A DNA stretch of 64,000 nucleotides from Posidonia oceanica. Taxonomy: Eukaryota; Streptophyta; Magnoliopsida; Alismatales; Posidoniaceae. A program made the translations under genes and the position numbers. The stretch is taken from positions 154,205,501 through 154,269,500 of the forward strand of contig JAZBRS010000026.1 of assembly GCA_037176725.1 (NCBI GenBank). Direction: 5' to 3'. Below are positions 53,819-64,000 of this stretch, piece by piece (the first letter of the stretch is position 1; each line of letters begins with the position of its first letter). Below the pieces are notes generated by a model, which did not search any database, had not been told where the DNA came from, and saw only the letters and a list, made by a program, of their open reading frames with translations.

Positions 53819-54308
53819 ACGTAACAGGAGTCCTTACCCTTTCTCTGGCCCGTAATGACCCTTTTGCTCTCATCCTTGGCACGAGTCATCTTCTTTGCAT
53901 AGCATCGCATTGCATTGCATCCTTTTGTGTGATCTTGCATGTTTATTCATGCATTTCCTCGGTTTTTCTTGTCTCCTGACTTAATAGACACAGTGGCAAC
54001 TCCCTTTTCTTTCTTTTTTCAATTTGATTTCGTCCTTGTTTTCGGTGTTTTGAGTTGAGTTTCCTCCTCGGATCACCCGCTAATAGTGAACCTAATTCCG
54101 ATCGGTGCACGCGAGCTCTGGCAGCGTGCATGGATGATTGCGAACCACGGGATCGCTATAGCTACAAGGGTTAAGCTTCACAAATGGATTAGGTTCTGTG
54201 ACCGTCTCATCCTGGCGACCTAGGGCGCTCGCGGCCAAGAGCTCGCACACACCGATCAACGTTTTGAGGGATCACGGAATGAGCGGGTGAATCCAAGGAT
54301 GGACACTC
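53819..54308 (+). repeat. Second copy of the LTR flank (copy B, right part)
   Basis: It continues copy B after the Tat-2 insertion and aligns with 16806-17306 at about 93-94 percent, mostly transitions. That is clearly more diverged than the left part of the same copy. It ends in CACTC (54304-54308). Confidence 0.9.
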
Positions 54309-55403
54309 TGTTAGATTATATGGCTTCTCTAGAGGGGGGTGAATAAAGGTTATAGGTATAATAGGTTATGATTTACTAATTTTTGTAACTTATCAAATTT
54401 GTCTTAATTTGATCTATAAAGGAAAATGCATACACAGAAATAGGAAGAGAGATATTGAATAAACAACACAATAATTTATAGTGGCTCGGCCAAATCCCGG
54501 CCTAGTCTACTCTCTCAAGATCTCCTTGAGGTTTCCTTAATCTTTAACTCTAAAGATTACTTACTTGTTTGTTGAAAGTTCCTTCAACAAAACCATGCAA
54601 CGTTCCGTTGCCCCTTCTCCAATCCTGAGAAGATACTCCTTGCTTGTAATGGAAGATTTCAAACTCAACACCCTTTCTGCCAAGCTCTGTAGCACTGATT
54701 TGAAGTAGTAGCTTGAGGTAGCCTGGGAAGCACTTGAAGATGGAAGTGTAGCTCTTTGCACTTGTGTATTAGCTCAAGTATATGTGTAGTAGTGTAGTAC
54801 TTGATGGAGGTTCAATAGAGGTTTTATTTATAAGCAAAAGCTTAACCCAAATTAGTCTCTAACGACTAGCAAATCTTCTCCAAAGATCTTAAACGGCTAG
54901 TTTAAACGGAGCTCCGGAATATAACGGAATGCTGTTTGATTACCTAGCTGTTCCAACACACGACCAGAATGGAGCTCCGTTCTGGACTGGAGCGCCGTTT
55001 TGGCGCAGTCCTCCTTTTCTTTGTTCCATCTTTATTCGGCCCATTTACTATTTGAGCCCAAAACCATAATGGAGCACCGTTATAAAACGGAGTGCTAGTC
55101 AATAAAGCACATATAATACAGATTTCTTATATTTCCTAAGTTCTATACAAACGATCTTATCTCATGATATTTCTGAGACAGCTTTACAGACTTTTACAAT
55201 CAATAAGAAATATAATTACAACATTTGTACATAGATTGAACAAACACTAATTTTCTGTTCCTCGGTCTATATCTCAATCTTCCTGAATGCTTTGAGTATC
55301 ATTATAAAACATGCTATAACAATCTCAATAAACATGTTAGGCATATAACATTATATCACATATATCATCAAAACACAATATATATTTGGAGTATTTTCCA
55401 ACA
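54309..55403 (-). repeat. Solo copia LTR (1095 bp)
   Basis: It runs from TGTTAGATTATATGG to TTTTCCAACA with CACTC on both sides and no internal element sequence attached. It is therefore a solo LTR produced by LTR-LTR recombination of the same ancestral insertion as 17307-25483. Its TATA box is at 54825-54832 on the minus strand. Confidence 0.9.
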
Positions 55404-57727
55404 CACTCGACTCGAAAACATTGAAATAAGGGAAAATGGCGAGGAAAACTGGGATAAAGGAGAAAAAAGGAGTCGCCACCTAGTCTATTAAAAGTTGGAA
55501 AGACGAGGAAAATCGGAAACGAAAAGTAAGGAAACATGCGATGCAATTCAAAGAGTAAACATGCAATCCGTCCCGAAATGATGTGACACGAGGTCACTGC
55601 GGTCCAGAGAAATGGTAAGGACTCCTGTTATGTGTGGGGAAGGTGTTAGGCACCCCTACATGCCGGAGGAAGTCGGTCTTCCTAGGCCAATCCACTCTTG
55701 TGTGGCAAATGTAGGCAAATCATGCCAAATAATGTATGCTCGAGGAGCAAGATGCAAAATGCCATGGCATGAATTTGAAAATTATGTAGAGTATTGATAT
55801 AAATGGAATTGAAGTGGAAACATGCATTTAAAACATGAATCTAATGCTCAGCAATGCTACCAGTGTTCTGAAGATGAACTAGGCACTCGCACCAGTAGGA
55901 CACGCAGGGATCATCCGCTTGGGATGCTCGCTCAATCATTGCGCTAATAGTTCAAATGAACTCCATGTAGTAAACATCATTGCCCTATGCATGCAATTGT
56001 AAATCAAACCAATGGGAAATCATGCAAGACGATTGAAATCTTGCAGAGGAAAGAAAACGAATGAAGAATTGATAATAAAAATAGAAAAACAACTCAACAT
56101 GGGGTCTGTTCTGGTTCTGGGTTGCGCACCAACGAGTCGCGTCGGATACTAACACTGAATAGACGCGCTCATAAGTCGCGCCGCATCATTACGTTGCATC
56201 CCGCCGCTCATCTTGCTTGCCCTAGGAATTACAGTCCAGACCGCAGCTTCATCGCACAATCACTTGGCATACAAGATCAAAACCAAACAACCAATGATCG
56301 ACGAAGCTAAAAGGGATAACAGAGCATCATAAAAATCTAAGAAACAAAAGAATGCATGCATAATTCGGCCTCCCCATCTCCCTTGCATAGTGTGGGGAAG
56401 AGTTGGGTTCGTTGGCCACTGTCGTGGCCGGAACCCAACCAAACGTCACCGTGGCTTACGTCGGAGATGGTGGAAGACCAGTGGGACCTCGAGATGCAAT
56501 GCAGAAGAGAGAAGAAAAGAAATGCTCCCCTCCCTATACCACTCATGCTCACCGACTCCGTCCACCATGGAAGAGGCGGTCGGCTGCTTGCACGGCTGGT
56601 GGAGATGACAGAACGTCAACGCGGATTCAGGGAAGGTGGCGGGTGTTCAACTATGTCCGATTCAAGCTCACTGGCCTCTGGCCGAGCTCGAATCCGTAGA
56701 TGTTTGATGGAATGCAATGATGCTAATCGGAAAATGATAGACAAACGGTGAAAATGACGATGCAGAGCTAATAGACAGGAAGGCAATTGTGGCACGGAGA
56801 CTACATTGCATTAAGGGAGGAGCATGCTCACCTGCTGGAGAATCGGCACATGATTTCGGACACGACAGCTCACGATGGCTCTCCGATCGTTGGCGTCGGT
56901 CGCGGCTGGACAGACGGTGGCAGACTGGCTGCTGGAATGTGGGGCTCCGGTGTGCTCTGTCTCACTCAGAGAAGGATTGTGGAGGAGATGAGGTGCATGT
57001 GGAGCTCTGGATGGGTGGCTTAGGGGAATGGGTGCTTGGAATTGTGGGCTGGCTCATCGGAACTGGGAGAATTCGGACAGGAGTAAGGCATAGGGAGTAG
57101 GAAGGAAGTGGGCAACTAGGGAAGAGAGTCCATAGAGCTCAACGCCAGGGTCTGGTCGGTGTTTATAAGGTGGCGGGAGGTGTAGATGTCGTCCGTTTTG
57201 AATGCATGGTTTGGATTTTAGTAGGGGGGATGAGATGGGGATTTGGATTGAGATGGAGGGTAGGATGGTCTGGATGCAAGTAGGTCCACGCTCAGATCCG
57301 TTGGGACCAATGGGAAGCTAGCTTTTCATGAGCCAAATGAGTGGAATGGCTAAGGAAACCTTACTGATATTTTAACTGACACAGGGCATCGCGCCCGCAT
57401 TATGCGCCTGACTAGCGCACCGCTTGTCTACATCTTGAGTCGGTGCTGGCTAGTGTCGTCATCTGTAGACGTCTTCAGTTGACGCCGTCTACAAACGCTA
57501 ATACTATGTCAGATGTTAGTGGCTGGATCTTGAGCCTTTTCCAAGTTGCAATGGGCTACTAATGGGCCTAGGCTTTGATTTATACTAGGTTTGGGCAGGT
57601 TTTAAGGTGTTGGGTGGTTCTTGGGATGATTTGTTGAGTTTGAAATGGGGTTTTTGGTCCGTCGCAATCGAGCCTATTTCTCCAAAGGTGCACACCTACG
57701 AGTACCTGCAAAAATGGGGTGTCTACA
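55404..57727 (-). repeat. Minus-strand Tat-family LTR hosting the Sirevirus
   Basis: It begins inside the LTR (ACTCGACTCGAAAAC, compare GCTCAACTCGAAAAAC in the Tat-2 LTR at 26171) and ends AAAATGGGGTGTCTACA at 57727. The shared block with GTAAGGACTCCTGTTA (55615) and the AATGCC-rich stretch confirm the family. Open frames around 56120-57100 have no recognisable domain. The left end of this LTR is 17165-17306. Confidence 0.75.
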
Positions 57728-58580
57728 GATACCCCTCCCTGAGTGAGGTCATGGGAACCGAGACCGCTGCTTAGGGTTGAGAAGACACCCCGCCTGAGTT
57801 AGAGTGGTGCAGTCGAAATGCGAATGCAAATGCTGATGTGGATGTGAGTACTCAAGTGGGCTGACCTCCACTGGGGTATGTGCGGGTTCGCATGATGCAA
57901 CTATGGATGATGTTGGCGTACGCTGAGCTCTTCGTAGCTTTAAGCGACAACGCCGATGCTATTGTTATGAATGCGATGCTGACCTCGTTAAGGGTGCACG
58001 CAGATGCATGATGTTGTGTGTGCGCTGAGCTCTATGTGGCTCTAAGCGTTGCTAGTGCAATGCGTATGGATGCCAACTCTACTGGGGACATGATGCATGA
58101 TGCATGCCAGTGTGCAAAGCATGATGCTATGTGTTGATAAGAATGCAGTGCGATGATATTGATGTAATGCTATGTGATGAAATGAGTGGTGAGTTGACGG
58201 ACCCAACGTCGAATAGTTTGGGTTATCGGCCCAAGGAGTTGACGGACTTGCACCAAATAGTTTGGGTTATCGGCCCGCAAAGGGAAAAGAGAGCGACACC
58301 AAGGCAACTAAAAAAAGATGCCCCTGGTATCGAGAGAGGGATACCAGGGGCAAGCAAAATGCTCCTGGCACCAGAAAAGAGCTAGACAGTATGACGGGTG
58401 TCAGCCGAGCAATTTGGGCTGCCAGCTCGAGCAGACATCTTGACGGCTGTCGACCGAGCAGATGGGGCTGCTAGCCCGGAGAAAGGGAAAAAAGGGTCCT
58501 TGTTCGCCCAGCACAAGGAACCAGAACAAACGGGACTTCATCCGTCTGGTACGAAGTCGTGCGGAAGGATATCTTGTCCT
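57728..58580 (-). mobile_element. 3' UTR stub of another Tat element with polypurine tract
   Basis: A polypurine tract complement (GATACCCCTCCCTGAG) abuts the LTR end at 57727, so the element body extended to the right and this LTR is its 3' LTR. The stub shares Tat-2 3' UTR features: GTTGACGGAC and AGTTTGGGTTATCGGCCC words (58195-58280, two copies) and a CCCCTGGTATC hairpin. It is cut at 58580 by the insertion of Tat-3. No gene is seen. Confidence 0.75.
58321..58350. other. Hairpin in the neighbouring Tat 3' UTR
   Basis: Arms CCCCTGGTATC and GATACCAGGGG are identical to hairpin 3 of Tat-2, with an unrelated 8-base purine loop, again after AAAAGATG. Confidence 0.75.
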
Positions 58581-60289
58581 TGTAGATATCCCATTTTCAC
58601 ATTTCTGAGAGTTCTTTAAGGATAGGAACCTTGAGGCACCCCATATCACATAACTAAGGCATAATAACACATTTTCCAAATCTTCCCGTGTTTGGTTTAA
58701 AAAGCATCACTTGATTTTACTTGACTTAAGATTGTTAGCTGTGGCAGAGCTAATGCACTCAGACTTGTGGCAAGTCCGAGTACCTTGAGTACCCTTTATA
58801 CCTACTCAGATCAGTGGCAGATTTGAGTTAAAGAAGATGTTTTTATGATTTTATGGAATCTCTGAAGTTTTCTGGGCTTTTATTATGTTTCTCTGGATCA
58901 ACTTAAAAAATAGGGTTAAAAATGCAAAAAGACTAGCTAGTTGCCTCCCAATGCGGTGACACAGTCAGGCGCCATTCAGAGCGGCGACTAGACTATGTAG
59001 GCACCAAGGAGACAGGCGAATAACATCAGACCACTCTCTCCAGCTTAATATCAATATCTTGGGCATTAATATAACATACGGGAATTTTATAAGCTATTAT
59101 AACATTTTTCTGTAAATTATTGATATTTATATGATTTTCTAGCATTTAATATATGATATAACACATATATCATATAAAATAAATAATTAAAGAACAATCT
59201 AGAAAATCCTAGGTGGCTTCAGATTAGTATCTTGTTTTTAAACACATTTTTAATGAGCTAAATCACCCCCCTTAAAAATAGAAACACACCTAGAATTTGG
59301 CCTAGAATGATGCAGCAGCTAGGCGCTTGTGTGGCAGCCGACTAGCTGATGTGAACTTTGGTTGACCCAGTCGTGCGGGAGCAGCTGAGGCATAGGCGCC
59401 ACTAGTAGCGGCGACTAGCTGACGTGGACTCCTCCTTTGACCCGGTCTTGCGGGAGCAGCTGAGGCTTATGCGCCACCAATAGTGGCGACTTGCTGATGT
59501 GGCCTCCTCCATCGACTCGGTCAGCAAACCTCCGTGTCATTTCCACGTCATTTGTGAGAGATATTTGTGCTTGTAGCCGGTGCATTCGGTGATTTGTTAT
59601 AAATATCTATTTTCTTCTAGAAGGTTCCTAGATCTGATCTACCTGTATCCCACGAGCCTATAAATAGACCCCTGAGTCAGTACTCAAGGAGAGGCATTTT
59701 GAATAGAAACATCATTCTCTAAGAGCCAAATTCATGAGTGAAAGTAATTTTCTGAGAGAGAAACCCTAGCCTCCACTCTCAATCTAGAAACCCTAGATCC
59801 CAGAGATCACCATATCCCACCATAGATCCTAGAGATCATAGCTTAACTGGAGCTCCGTCTGTGCCCCTACTTCCTTACTCCATTGCATACAGCACGAGGG
59901 TGAAGGGAGTATCTTCTTCTATTCTATTTTTATTTCATTATTGCATTCCTTAATTAGGACCCATAGCATATACATGCGGGGGACCACCCTCGGTTAGTAT
60001 TAGTTGCATTTATCTACTTTATTTCTTATTTATCTGATCTGTTTACTGCACCCGGACTTACCAAGATCTATTCTCACTTGTTTTTTTGAAGGAAAGGAAC
60101 CCGCTCACATAGCATGAGGACGCCGCTGGATGACACCCTGCCGTTGATCTAGTGAGCCGACTACCCACATCCTGCACATCTCCCCCCAGGCGTCTTGTCA
60201 GCCCAACGACGAGTGGCAATCACACCAAGTCGTCGACGTTGTGGAAGCGCCGACTACTTCATCCAAACACCCCCAAGTCTACATCTACA
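58581..60289 (+). repeat. 5' LTR of Tat-3 (about 1.7 kb)
   Basis: It starts TGTAGATATCCC and ends CATCTACA five bases before the PBS. It contains repeated GGCGACTAG/GCCACTAGTAGCGGCGACT-type words (58980-59480), the TATA box at 59657 and an AACCCTAG-rich leader (59760-59800). No gene is seen. Confidence 0.7.
59657..59668 (+). promoter_or_regulatory. TATA box of the Tat-3 LTR
   Basis: CCTATAAATAGA is a strong plant TATA box. It is followed about 30 bp later by the likely transcription start near 59690, and then by a CTCTAAGAGCC/CTGAGAGAGAAACCC leader. Confidence 0.7.
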
Positions 60290-60294
60290 GAAAC

Positions 60295-60313
60295 TGGCGA
60301 TCACAGTGGGACC
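60295..60313 (+). other. Primer-binding site of Tat-3
   Basis: TGGCGATCACAGTGGGACC follows the LTR end by five bases. It has the TGGCGA-GTGGGA layout of Tat-type primer sites, but differs from the Tat-1/Tat-2 site in its centre, so a different tRNA isoacceptor is possible. Confidence 0.6.
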
Positions 60314-61680
60314 AGCTTTAGCCAACCCTCTATGCTACATGAGCATTTCTTTCTTTCCTTCCTTCATTTATTTTTCTAGATCTAGTTTGTTTTCGGTTTG
60401 GAGGCCGTGCGCATAGGTTTTCATGGCTCCTAAACCCCATCATGTTTTCTGATATTAGAATAGATCTCCTAACCCAATCATCTTGGCTTAAGGCAAGAGG
60501 TCTCGTTAGCACTCTGAGGCAACGACTAACTTCGTGTCTTTAGTTCTAGAGGATCGGGTTACTTCTATTCTGAAAATAGAAAGCTTCTATACCCAACCGC
60601 CTATATATCCGGTGCCTAATCTAGTCGCACATCACTATGGCGACTAGCCTTGGTGCACCCATTACAGGCAATTGAATCTGGGTACTGTTTCAGTGCAGAT
60701 CTTTTTTTTTTTCAGTAGCTTGTGTCGTTTTTTAGATCTGCAGTCACTTAAAATCAGATTAAATCCTGTTCACTACATCTTTTTGGTTTTTTCTTCGGAT
60801 TTTAGATTCGTGTGTGTTCGCCATTAAGGTGGAAACTATTTCATTGATATTAGAGTTAGAGTTCCTTGAGAGAATCTTTCTCTAACTAAAACAATCAAGC
60901 AGAGCGAACCAGGCCAGTGCAAGTCGCTCACCCATACTCTGTTTGGTTGGGATAGTTAGATTAAGAACTCAAGGTGTCCTACGGTTTTATTTTTGACTCC
61001 TTCTCTTCCTTGAGTCAAGAATAATCCTTGGTAGATACTTGATACCTTGATATTTCATGTTTATTTACTGCTTTATGGTTTGCTAAGAAACGATCCTAAG
61101 GACAGAATCCTGGGTTGCGGGCCCTTCTTTAGAGAGACAAACCCGCCGCCTAGGCCCTCTTGGTGGACCGTGAAGAAGGTCAAAGAGTGGTACCCAAAAA
61201 GGCAAAATCCCATTTTAAGTGACACACAAAGTTGTTCTTACTCCGGCCTAGGAACCCATCCCTTGTGAGCACGTAGGATTAAATTAATCGATTAACTAAT
61301 CACTTGGACAAGTAAAAATCTGCGGTTTGTTTGAAACCTGCACTGATTTTCCTTTTTTCCTGCTTGTTGCGTGATCTGTCTAGAACAGATCTCGGTTGCT
61401 GGAAGAATAGGGTGCTAACCGCCTGTTCAGAAGGCACCTTGCTCAGTCGCCCTTTAAACCGGCGACTTGTTTCATCGCCTGACTGACAGGCGACTACAGG
61501 GAAAACGCTCCGGTGTGCCTTGTTTGCAGGGATCCGATCACCTCCAGTAACAGGTTGCAGAAACGCCAGAATAGCAACTATTTTTTTTTTTTACTTAATC
61601 GAGTATGTATTAAGTAGTGTAATAGAGTTTGCAATTTCCTTTCCAAGCATTTTTGTAATAGCTTAAATAATAGTCTTGCA
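60314..61680 (+). other. Tat-3 leader
   Basis: Between PBS and gag. AT-rich, with homopolymer T runs (60700-60712, 61580-61592). It includes sequence with GGCGACT words similar to the LTR (61430-61500). No gene is recognised; the open frame 61047-61268 has no known motif. Confidence 0.55.
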
Positions 61681-63043
61681 ATGGAGCGCAACAGTCTATC
61701 TTCTGTCTTTACTTCCATGGCGCAAACAAGCACGGGTCAGAATGAGTTCTTATTCAAAACTCCCACTTCAAGGGCAGAAGAGCCGGAAACTCCCAGTTTC
61801 TCACAAGCAATGAGCCGGTGAAAATTCCCACATGCTTGCATCCCTTTCGACTACACTACTGGACCAAAATTCAGCAAGAGCTTATCATATGAAGAAGACG
61901 TTGAGGAAGGAAGGGAGATAAATCGCTCTCAGTCATGGAGCACCCCACCTGAGCTCACGCATCCTGGGGTGACCTCTCAAGTTGTACCTCCCACATCAAT
62001 TGCTTCCTATCCAGCTGAAGAAGAAACCAATGAGGTCCGTTAATTCCTAGCATGGCAACACCCTTCGTATAAAAGCCTGTAAACTTACCCCGTCCAAGGA
62101 TCCCATTTCCCAAACTACCACCACGACCTATTTACCATGCCAACCTACACCCATGACATACCACCAAATCCCACAGTGAACTTCGTGCAATACCACACAA
62201 CACCCACTTACCCTTCCATCCACCAAACCCTACCATATGCAACCAACTATTTCCCACAATATCCCGGAACATCGCACTCACCACAATCTCCCGCCAACAT
62301 ACAATGCTGCCATACTCCACCCCAATCCTTACTCTTCCCTCCACCACATAACCTGCCATCACCGCAATTCCACCAAACATACGGGCACCCAAATCAGGGG
62401 CAACACGCCGTGCCAAGACCAGACCTTAAAAGAATAATCGCTGAAGCATTGGTAGAGGCAAGGGTCACGTCGAAAGCACCAGTGGGCTATGATACCTCCA
62501 AATTTCCTCACTTTATCCTTCCACCAGGGTTTAAAATGCCAAAGATTAGGAGGTATAACGGAACAGAGGATCCCAGAAATCACCTTGCTGCCTTCACTAT
62601 GGATACTCTGCCCTACCGATATGACCAAGGGCTCATTGTGTATCTTTTTCAAAACACTTGAGGGAGAGGCGCTAAAATGGTTTGACACCCTCACTGCTTA
62701 CGACCTCCAAGACTTTAGGACAGTTGAAGAAAAGTTTCTGAATTAGTACAGTCATTGGGTACCACACAAACCAACTGCAGGCGACCTCACTGCTGAGAGG
62801 ATGAGGGCCAACGAAGATTTTGTCACCTTCGCCAGCAGATGGAGAGATATGGCCGCTTGGTCAGAATGTTATATACTTGAGGGTCAAGCCGTGGAAATCA
62901 TAGCTAGAAACACCACGGGGGCACTCAGGGCTGGACTACTGGTGGGTGACTTTCATACCTACCCTCAGTTATATGAGTGGGCCGCAAAGGTCATGTGCAA
63001 CAGGGAAGAGTTGCCATTTCTAGAGCTCGAGGGGAAAAATTGA
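61681..63043 (+). pseudogene. Tat-3 gag, decayed
   Basis: ATG 61681 starts a frame with stops at 61819 (TGA), 62041 and 62080 (TAA). The same frame is open again from 62137 to 62661 and holds a Pro/His/Tyr-rich region and FILPPGFKMPKIRRYNGTED, the start of the Gag domain. A frameshift near 62650 moves the domain to another frame (GEALKWFDTL, then a TAG near 62744, then FVTFASRWRDMAAW to 63043). It matches the Gag of Tat elements and cannot be made as one protein. Confidence 0.8.
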
Positions 63044-63268
63044 AGAAAGACTGCAGGGCATATAGTGGAAGGTGTCATGGGGAGCATGGCACAGCTATCC
63101 ACACAGCAGAACCAAAGGGGGTGGAGAGGCCAACAGTTTCAGCAGCCTTAGTTCCAACAAACAAAATCTCAGCGACAACCACCTCAACAGTTCCAGTCCC
63201 AACATCCGAACTTTCCTATGAATGCCCAATAAGGGCAGACAAGCAATCAATATAGAGGACCACCATAG

Positions 63269-64000
63269 GGGCAGAGGAGTTACAACAATGTTCCTCCACC
63301 ACAAATATACAAGAGGCCAAGAAGACAAAGCTATCCACCACTTCCTGAAGTAATCCCAGATGTGTTCAGAATGTTGGTCGAAAGTGGGGACTTGCAGCTT
63401 CTAATTCCAAAGCCAAATGCTCCCAACACGAACATGTCCAAATACTGCACATATCATCAGAAGAATGGACATACCCTTGAGGAATGTTTTGTACTAAAAG
63501 ACAAAATATATGATCTGAATGACAAGGGAGAAATAATGTGGCCAGCCCTTAGGGATAGACTAAAAGAAGTTCGGGTAGAACAACACAAGCTACAGATACA
63601 TCAGAACCCCATGCCTAATCATCCAGTAGCACATCTAGAAGCAAGGGGCAGTTCATCAAAGGTTCAATCCGAGCTAGTAACCATCCAACATCTAGAAGCA
63701 GACCAGAAGCAAGTCCCTTCGGTTGAAGAAAGCAATGAGCTAGATACTCCAGAGGTATGCTTTGAACAAGGGTCCACCGAATGGGAGTTCCAGATGGAAG
63801 ATGAAGAGACACAGGATGAAGATGATGCTGCAAATGACCTTGCACTCCTCAAGCACTTCAACTTCCTCCCAGGAGAGGAACAACAGCAGGAGCCTGACAA
63901 TGAGGTAGACCCCTTTGTGCTGTCCCGGGAAGTCATTGCAGGATTTGAGCGGAGGAACATAATCTTCAGGGACTTAAAATTACCCACTCCAAAAGAACGC
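63269..64000 (+). CDS. Tat-3 gag C-terminus and spacer before protease (open to window edge)
   Basis: A stop-free frame of 244 codons runs off the right edge; the first ATG that suits a product is 63434. It carries IPDVFRMLVESGDLQLLIPK and the Tat-type knuckle CX2HX4HX4C (CTYHQKNGHTLEEC), followed by LKDKIYDLNDKG. An acidic linker comes next (about 63750-63950). Protease should follow outside the window. The frame is the same as the last gag fragments, with a TAG at 63266 just upstream. Confidence 0.7.

Larger units (their letters stand above)
58581..64000 (+). mobile_element. Tat-3: plus-strand Tat-type element, 5' half
   Basis: 5' LTR 58581-60289, PBS at 60295, leader, then decayed gag and an open gag-pro frame to the window edge. 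It inserted into the 3' UTR of the minus-strand element; the five bases before it (GTCCT, 58576-58580) are the expected target duplication. The LTR start TGTAGATATCCCATTTT resembles the Tat LTR start TGTAGACACCCCATTTT at 57727 (minus), but the LTR is much shorter (1.7 kb). Confidence 0.75.

Overview
The window is intergenic plant chromatin made almost wholly of nested LTR retrotransposons, with one small island that looks like a host gene. Flowering-plant origin is inferred from three things: Tat/Ogre-type Ty3-gypsy elements with two RNase H domains, a Sirevirus-type Ty1-copia element, and a plant L1-type LINE ORF1 carrying DUF4283 and a zinc knuckle. There is no prokaryotic gene organisation, rRNA, tRNA gene or CRISPR.

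Layout. 1-6474: leader, primer-binding site (PBS) and 5.9 kb 5' LTR of a minus-strand Tat element (Tat-1) that runs off the left edge. It sits inside an older minus-strand LTR, of which 6475-8107 remains. 8108-10348: non-repetitive island holding two spliceable exons that end a host gene on the plus strand. 10349-17164: an old plus-strand Tat-family LTR interrupted by a LINE that has ORF1 and a poly-A tail but no ORF2. About 17166-17306 plus 55404-57727: an old minus-strand LTR lying tail-to-tail with it. A Sirevirus (17307-25483, minus strand, decayed) inserted there with CACTC target duplications. Its 5' LTR is missing. At its PBS the sequence jumps back to a second copy of the left flank plus a solo copia LTR (25481-26108 and 53819-55403).

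26109-53813: a complete 27.7 kb Tat/Ogre-like element (Tat-2, minus strand) inserted in that second copy. It has a CCTGC target duplication and two 5.96 kb LTRs that differ by well under 1 percent by eye. In its own direction it reads: 5' LTR, PBS resembling the tRNA-Arg type, long leader, gag-protease, UAG, spacer, UAG, RT-RNaseH-second RNaseH-integrase, a separate 445-aa DUF7745-like ORF, a 3' UTR packed with tandem repeats and hairpins, polypurine tract, 3' LTR. 57728-58580: the 3' UTR stub of another minus-strand Tat element. 58581-64000: the start of a third Tat-type element (Tat-3, plus strand) with a 1.7 kb LTR, TATA box, PBS and decayed gag; it runs off the right edge.

How the parts work together: the gag, protease, reverse transcriptase, RNase H and integrase genes are the replication machinery of each element. 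LTRs supply promoters, PBS and polypurine tracts prime DNA synthesis, and target duplications mark integration. Every autonomous element seen here carries at least one stop or frameshift, so none looks able to replicate alone. The most notable items are the position of the DUF7745-like ORF downstream of integrase, covarying hairpins and satellite-like arrays in the Tat-2 3' UTR, PBS-derived foldbacks in the Tat-1 leader, an extra non-copia ORF in the Sirevirus, the half-LINE, and the mosaic divergence of the duplicated segment.
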